From the NCBI GenBank assembly GCA_023391635.1, contig JAEWAQ010000039.1, positions 1 to 64,000 on the forward strand: a DNA stretch of 64,000 bases, in the 5' to 3' direction. Within the stretch, counting starts at the first letter, position 1; each line of letters begins with the position of its first letter. This document shows, one piece after another, positions 61,444 to 64,000 of this stretch. The notes beneath the pieces are model-generated. The model was not told the origin of the DNA. It did not search any database and was given only the letters and a program-made list of their open reading frames with translations. The DNA is from Bacillota bacterium. GTDB lineage: Bacteria; Bacillota; Bacilli; Paenibacillales; Paenibacillaceae. The position numbers and the translations under genes were made by a program.

Positions 61444-63256
61444 ACCCGTCACCTTCCTCCCGAATGAACGGCAGCACAAATTTGACTTCCGTCCCTTTAC
61501 CCCACTCACTCTTGATTTGCACCCCGTATTTATGTCCGTACGACATCTTGATTCGCTCGTTGACGATTTTCAGGCCGATGCCCGTAATCTGATTTCGGTT
61601 CTCCGGCTTATGCTGGTCTTCCGTCAATATCGCCGCCAATCGTTCCTGCGGGATGCCGGCTCCGTCGTCCAATACGCTGATCGCCAAGTTCCCTTCCTTC
61701 AGCACAGCTTTCACCAGAATGCAGCCCTGGCGATTCGCGTCCTTGTATCCGTGAAGGATCGCATTCTCGACGGCCGGCTGCAGGATGAAGCGAATGATTC
61801 GCATCTCGAGCAATATGGCGTCTGCCTCCACCTCGAGTTCGAACTTTCCGCCATACCTGCCGTTCTGAATATGCACATAGCTGCGAATATGCGCGATTTC
61901 CTCCCGAAGCGCGACATACTCGCTTCCCCTGCTCATGCTGTAGTCGAGCAAGCCTGTCAGTGCATCGATATTTTCCACAATGTTGTCCGCCTTGCGAAGA
62001 ATCGCCATCCAACGGATCGTATTGAGCGAATTGAACAGAAAATGCGGGTTGAGCTGCGCGCGCAGCGATTCGAAGCGGTACTTCTCCCGAATGTTGTGCT
62101 CCGCTTCCAGCTTTTCAAACAAGTCTTGAATATTTTGCGCCATATTGTAGAAAGCCAGATTCAGGTAGCCGATCTCGTCTTTGCGGCCCATATCCAGACG
62201 CGCGAGCTCGCCGGACGGCCTGAACTCCTTCATTCGCCTGTTCAACCGCCGGATCGGCTTCACGATTTGCACGGTCAGAATACCCGCAATGACAAGAACG
62301 ACGACAATGAACAGGCCGAAGAACAATCTGACTTTCGCTGAAAACGCTTTTAAACTGACGATGATTTTATCGTACAGCGTGAATACCGTTACCTTCCATT
62401 CGCCCTTCTCGAACGTCCAGGGGATGCGGGAAATCGTGTAGTACGTCACCAAATATTTGCTGCCTTCGATGTTCCGGGACAGATAGCCGCGATCCTCGCC
62501 GGAAATATCCTGCAGCAGCCTGCTCGTGTCCGCGCTTTGGCTGATCCCCTTCGGGTCCAGCAGCATAATGATTTTGTCGTCCGAGTTGCTGATAATGACG
62601 CTGTCGTCTTTGCTGCTGATATATTTGTTTTTCTGAAAAATATCGATAAACGTGTCCTCGCTCAGCCCGATGATCAACACGCCCGCCTTGCCTTCCCTTT
62701 TACCGGTTGCATTCATGACCCGCGCCAGGGAAATATACTTTTTGCCCTTCTCCTCTTTGATGAAAGAAGGCTCCAACACCCGCCATACGAGGTGCCCGTT
62801 GTAGCTGACCACCTGCTGCATCCAATCTTCCTCGTACAGAGAACGGTAATCGTTGAAATTGAGCGACCAGTTGGAGTACACCTGAAGCTGATTGTCGAAA
62901 ATCGTAATTTTGGCCTCGCTCAGTACGCTGTTGCTTTCCATCAGATTGTTGATCGCATTGTCGATGTCGGTAGCCCGTTCGTAATAAGAGCGGTTCCCGT
63001 CAAGCAGCGCCTGGAGGATGCTGTCGTCGTTATTTAAAACATTCGACGCCCGGACCAGGTGATCGAAGATGTTGTTGATCTCGTTCTCGATTCCGGAAAT
63101 GTTCTCGATGCTTCGCTGGCTGATTTCCTCGTTCATGATTTTCTCGAACGTCCAGAAGCTGTACACGAACACGCCGATCACCGGGATAATAATGAACAGA
63201 ATCACCCACACATACAACCGTGAGCCCAAACTGTGAAGCCAATTTTTTGTTGCCAT
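61421..63256 (-). CDS. Sensor histidine kinase, YesM type
   Basis: A 611-residue membrane kinase. It has an N-terminal helix (LYVWVILFIIIPVIGVFVYS), an outside Cache-like domain (about 40-315), a second helix (LFFGLFIVVVLVIAGILTVQ), HAMP, and a LytS/YesM-type core with the acceptor histidine in QLNPHFLFNSLNTI, the N-box in LQPAVENAILHGY, and DDGAGIP. AAGGAGG lies upstream of the ATG. Its partner is the YesN-type regulator. Confidence 0.93.
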   Translation of the reverse strand: MATKNWLHSLGSRLYVWVILFIIIPVIGVFVYSFWTFEKIMNEEISQRSIENISGIENEINNIFDHLVRASNVLNNDDSILQALLDGNRSYYERATDIDNAINNLMESNSVLSEAKITIFDNQLQVYSNWSLNFNDYRSLYEEDWMQQVVSYNGHLVWRVLEPSFIKEEKGKKYISLARVMNATGKREGKAGVLIIGLSEDTFIDIFQKNKYISSKDDSVIISNSDDKIIMLLDPKGISQSADTSRLLQDISGEDRGYLSRNIEGSKYLVTYYTISRIPWTFEKGEWKVTVFTLYDKIIVSLKAFSAKVRLFFGLFIVVVLVIAGILTVQIVKPIRRLNRRMKEFRPSGELARLDMGRKDEIGYLNLAFYNMAQNIQDLFEKLEAEHNIREKYRFESLRAQLNPHFLFNSLNTIRWMAILRKADNIVENIDALTGLLDYSMSRGSEYVALREEIAHIRSYVHIQNGRYGGKFELEVEADAILLEMRIIRFILQPAVENAILHGYKDANRQGCILVKAVLKEGNLAISVLDDGAGIPQERLAAILTEDQHKPENRNQITGIGLKIVNERIKMSYGHKYGVQIKSEWGKGTEVKFVLPFIREEGDGFAASDAR

Positions 63257-63302
63257 TGGCGCTCCGCTCCTCCTTCGAACATGGCTTCCTTGTCTGTGTC
63301 GG

Positions 63303-64000
63303 TTACAGCTTCGACATCTTGCGGAACAGCGAGGGGGTCACGCCCGTCTTCTGCGAGAAAATTCGCGAAAAATAATATTCGTTCTGATACCCGCACCGCG
63401 GCGCAATTTGCGCAAGCGTCATGCTCGTCTCGCGGAGCAGGCAACGAGCCTCCTGCAGCCTCGTTTCCGTGATGAAATCAATTGGGCTCATCCGAAATCT
63501 CGCTTTGAACTTCTGCGTCAATTGCACGGGATTCAAATGCAGCTCCTTAGCCAGAGACTTCAGCTCGATGATTTCCAGCGCCCGGGCTTTGATCAGCCGC
63601 ATCGCTTGCTCCATCAACGGGTCCTCCTTGGGCGGAGACGTCTTCTCGTCTGCGAGGCACAGATGCCAAATATCGGCGAGCAGATGATTGCGCCGGATGT
63701 CGAGGGCGGCATCCCCGATCGGTGACAGCGATTTGAACATTGCTAGCGTCGAATAGAGCCTGCGAAGATTGGACAGCGACACTTTGCCGGCAGGTATCGA
63801 AGCGCGCAGCTCGCCTGATTCGTCCAGCCCGTTCCACTCGAAAGAAAGAAAGTGGAAGCTCAGCTCGGACAGCACCTTTCTGTGGAAGACCGGCCCCGGC
63901 GGACCAAACACGAGATCGCCGCTCGAAGCCGTATCTTTCACGTTATCGAATTCAAAAGCAAAGCTCCCTTCCTCGACCGCGAACAAGATCCAGTTGTCGT
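63303..64000 (-). CDS. AraC family transcriptional regulator (5' part outside window)
   Basis: The frame is open to the window edge (about 232 residues seen), so the true start lies outside. The N-terminal part is a cupin-like sensor (DNWILFAVEEGSFAFEFDNV) and the C-terminus an AraC double HTH (KELHLNPVQLTQKFKARFRM ... PRCGYQNEYYFSRIFSQKTG). It lies 46 bp upstream of the YesM gene on the same strand and is probably part of that regulatory set. Confidence 0.88.
   Translation of the reverse strand, partial: DNWILFAVEEGSFAFEFDNVKDTASSGDLVFGPPGPVFHRKVLSELSFHFLSFEWNGLDESGELRASIPAGKVSLSNLRRLYSTLAMFKSLSPIGDAALDIRRNHLLADIWHLCLADEKTSPPKEDPLMEQAMRLIKARALEIIELKSLAKELHLNPVQLTQKFKARFRMSPIDFITETRLQEARCLLRETSMTLAQIAPRCGYQNEYYFSRIFSQKTGVTPSLFRKMSKL

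Overview
The window looks like chromosome from a spore-former-type Firmicute of the Paenibacillaceae (Paenibacillus/Cohnella-like). It is fairly GC-rich, ribosome binding sites are strong (GGAGG) and TTG starts are common. It has a CIRCE-controlled groESL operon, lpl/ytc-type sugar ABC systems with YesM/YesN and AraC regulators, and conserved genes in the order known from Bacillus subtilis (tsaE-tsaB-rimI-tsaD, an ABC-F ATPase, moaC, tatA/tatC, groES/groEL). I saw no rRNA, tRNA or CRISPR.

Layout. 1-0.7 kb: start of a TnpB-like transposase and a broken uma2 gene. 0.77-6.5 kb: two Gfo/Idh/MocA oxidoreductases with an AraC regulator, an M20 peptidase and an aldo/keto reductase. 6.65-11.3 kb: cheY, then a large sensor kinase with two kinase cores and its BTAD response regulator. 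11.6-21.6 kb: conserved backbone: groEL, groES, a chemoreceptor, tatC, tatA, two molybdopterin genes, moaC, 5-formyl-THF cyclo-ligase, and an ABC-F ATPase on the opposite strand. 21.6-21.9 kb: a dense cluster of DnaA boxes. 21.9-49.4 kb: a carbohydrate island, in part visibly AT-richer. 49.5-52.5 kb: tsaD-rimI-tsaB-tsaE. 52.6-55.0 kb: a Gln-rich repetitive protein, an FNR-type regulator and a V4R/DUF2249 pair. 55.0-64 kb: AraC, YesM and YesN regulators, a sugar ABC transporter and an FAD oxidoreductase.

The island holds two parallel gene sets. Locus 1 (+ strand, 23.5-33.6 kb) has a membrane AraC regulator, LplB, LplC, a binding lipoprotein, a sulfatase with HEAT-like repeats and a secreted GH30 with ricin-type lectin repeats. 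Locus 2 (- strand, 42.8-34.3 kb) has LplB, LplC, a binding lipoprotein, a cytoplasmic GH30, a paralogous sulfatase, a GH2 fragment, an SGNH hydrolase and a dehydrogenase remnant. A third sulfatase, a large GH2 enzyme and another AraC regulator follow. The simplest reading is use of a sulfated galactan-like glycan: cut outside by the secreted GH30, imported as oligosaccharides by the ABC systems, then desulfated and hydrolysed inside the cell. Several gene remnants inside the island (SGNH, dehydrogenase, GH2 and GH30 ends) show duplication and decay.

Three intergenic arrays with the same 50-bp period (5.4, 16.0-16.4 and 49.1-49.3 kb) share sub-motifs and appear to be one repeat family. In B. 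subtilis tsaD and the ABC-F gene ydiF are neighbours; here the 27-kb island lies between them, and the DnaA-box cluster is still beside the ABC-F gene.
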